A stretch of 15,219 nt of DNA, from the NCBI GenBank assembly GCA_039185235.1, contig JBCDAS010000067.1, forward strand, positions 1-15,219, given 5' to 3'. Shown here piece by piece: positions 14,854 to 15,219 of the stretch. Under the pieces are notes generated by a model. It was not told the origin of the DNA. It saw nothing but the letters and a program-made list of their open reading frames with translations, and did not search any database. Origin of the DNA: Thermohalobaculum sp039185235 (GTDB lineage: Bacteria; Pseudomonadota; Alphaproteobacteria; Rhodobacterales; Rhodobacteraceae). How positions within the stretch are numbered: the first letter of the stretch is position 1; every line of letters begins with the position of its first letter. The translations under genes and the position numbers were made by a program.

Positions 14854-15219
14854 ATGGGAAAACCTGAATGGGGCGTGAAGCGGACCTGCATGACCTGCGC
14901 AGCACGCTTCTACGACTTGGGCAAATCACCGATCATCTGTCCGGATTGCGGCGCGGAGGTCGATATAGCGGCAATCGCAGCCACCCCAAGGGGCCGTGCA
15001 GCCAAGGCAAAACCAGCCGCCGGTGCGCCCGTTGTCGCAGAAGAGACGAGTGAAGACGAAACGCTCGTTGATGAAGACGACGATGGCGAAGACACCGAAG
15101 CACCGAATGAGTTGGGCAATGACGACGACGTAATCGCCGAGGCGTCAGATGACGACGATGATGACGAGGACGACAGCGAGGACGAACAGCTCTCCGAAGA
15201 CAGCGACGACGATGAGGAA
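14854..15219 (+). CDS. TIGR02300 (FYDLN-acid) family protein, 3' end beyond the window
   Basis: The first 122 codons are present with no stop before the right edge. The N-terminal 40 residues form a zinc-ribbon-like block: MGKPEWGVKRTCMTCAARFYDLG with Cys12 and Cys15, then ICPDCG with Cys30 and Cys33. A short Ala/Pro/Lys/Arg linker (about 43-60) follows, then a long Asp/Glu tail made of repeated GAC/GAT/GAG codons. This arrangement is diagnostic of the alphaproteobacterial FYDLN-acid family (TIGR02300), whose function is unknown. The usual FYDLN motif reads FYDLG here. The ATG at 14854 is preceded only by a weak AGG. It is divergent from phaZ. Being nearly at the family's usual length, it should end shortly beyond the window. 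Confidence 0.9.
   Translation, partial: MGKPEWGVKRTCMTCAARFYDLGKSPIICPDCGAEVDIAAIAATPRGRAAKAKPAAGAPVVAEETSEDETLVDEDDDGEDTEAPNELGNDDDVIAEASDDDDDDEDDSEDEQLSEDSDDDEE

Overview
The window is a GC-rich, gene-dense piece of an alphaproteobacterial chromosome. The best fit is the Rhodobacterales (roseobacter/Rhodobacter type): it carries a RegB/PrrB-type redox kinase divergent from a SenC/PrrC copper chaperone, a DivL-type PAS protein next to tsaE, an alphaproteobacterial AddAB pair, and a FYDLN-acid (TIGR02300) protein. No mobile element, CRISPR array, tRNA or rRNA gene was seen. The longest stretch without a gene is 216 bases (14638-14853).

Layout. Positions 1-8072 hold a tight minus-strand operon, in transcription order tsaE, amgK, murU, addB, addA. 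Its first four junctions are 4-11 base overlaps, and addA runs off the left edge before its nuclease domain. Just upstream on the same strand are a DivL-like multi-PAS protein (8105-10372) and a RegB-type membrane histidine kinase (10435-11913). A 141-base divergent region separates regB from senC on the plus strand (12055-12663). SenC runs tail to tail, with one base between, into a YgjP-type metallopeptidase, which follows an intracellular PHB depolymerase gene (13390-14637). A 216-base region with a striking TTAA-N7-TTAA array separates phaZ from the plus-strand TIGR02300 gene, which runs off the right edge.

How the genes fit together. RegB (quinone/thiol redox sensing) and SenC (copper delivery to cytochrome oxidase) form the redox part, but the usual partner response regulator regA is not next to senC. 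DivL-family proteins act on the CckA-ChpT-CtrA cell-cycle pathway. The copy here has lost the phospho-acceptor residue and the recognisable ATP-binding motifs, so it should work only as a binding or sensing protein. AmgK and MurU recycle peptidoglycan sugars to UDP-MurNAc, TsaE helps make t6A in tRNA, and AddAB processes DNA double-strand breaks.

Most interesting signals: an exact CtrA-type box overlapping a second near-exact one upstream of phaZ; the catalytically degenerate DivL; and the missing regA. The gene content is otherwise ordinary core genome, and I found no clearly new multi-gene system.
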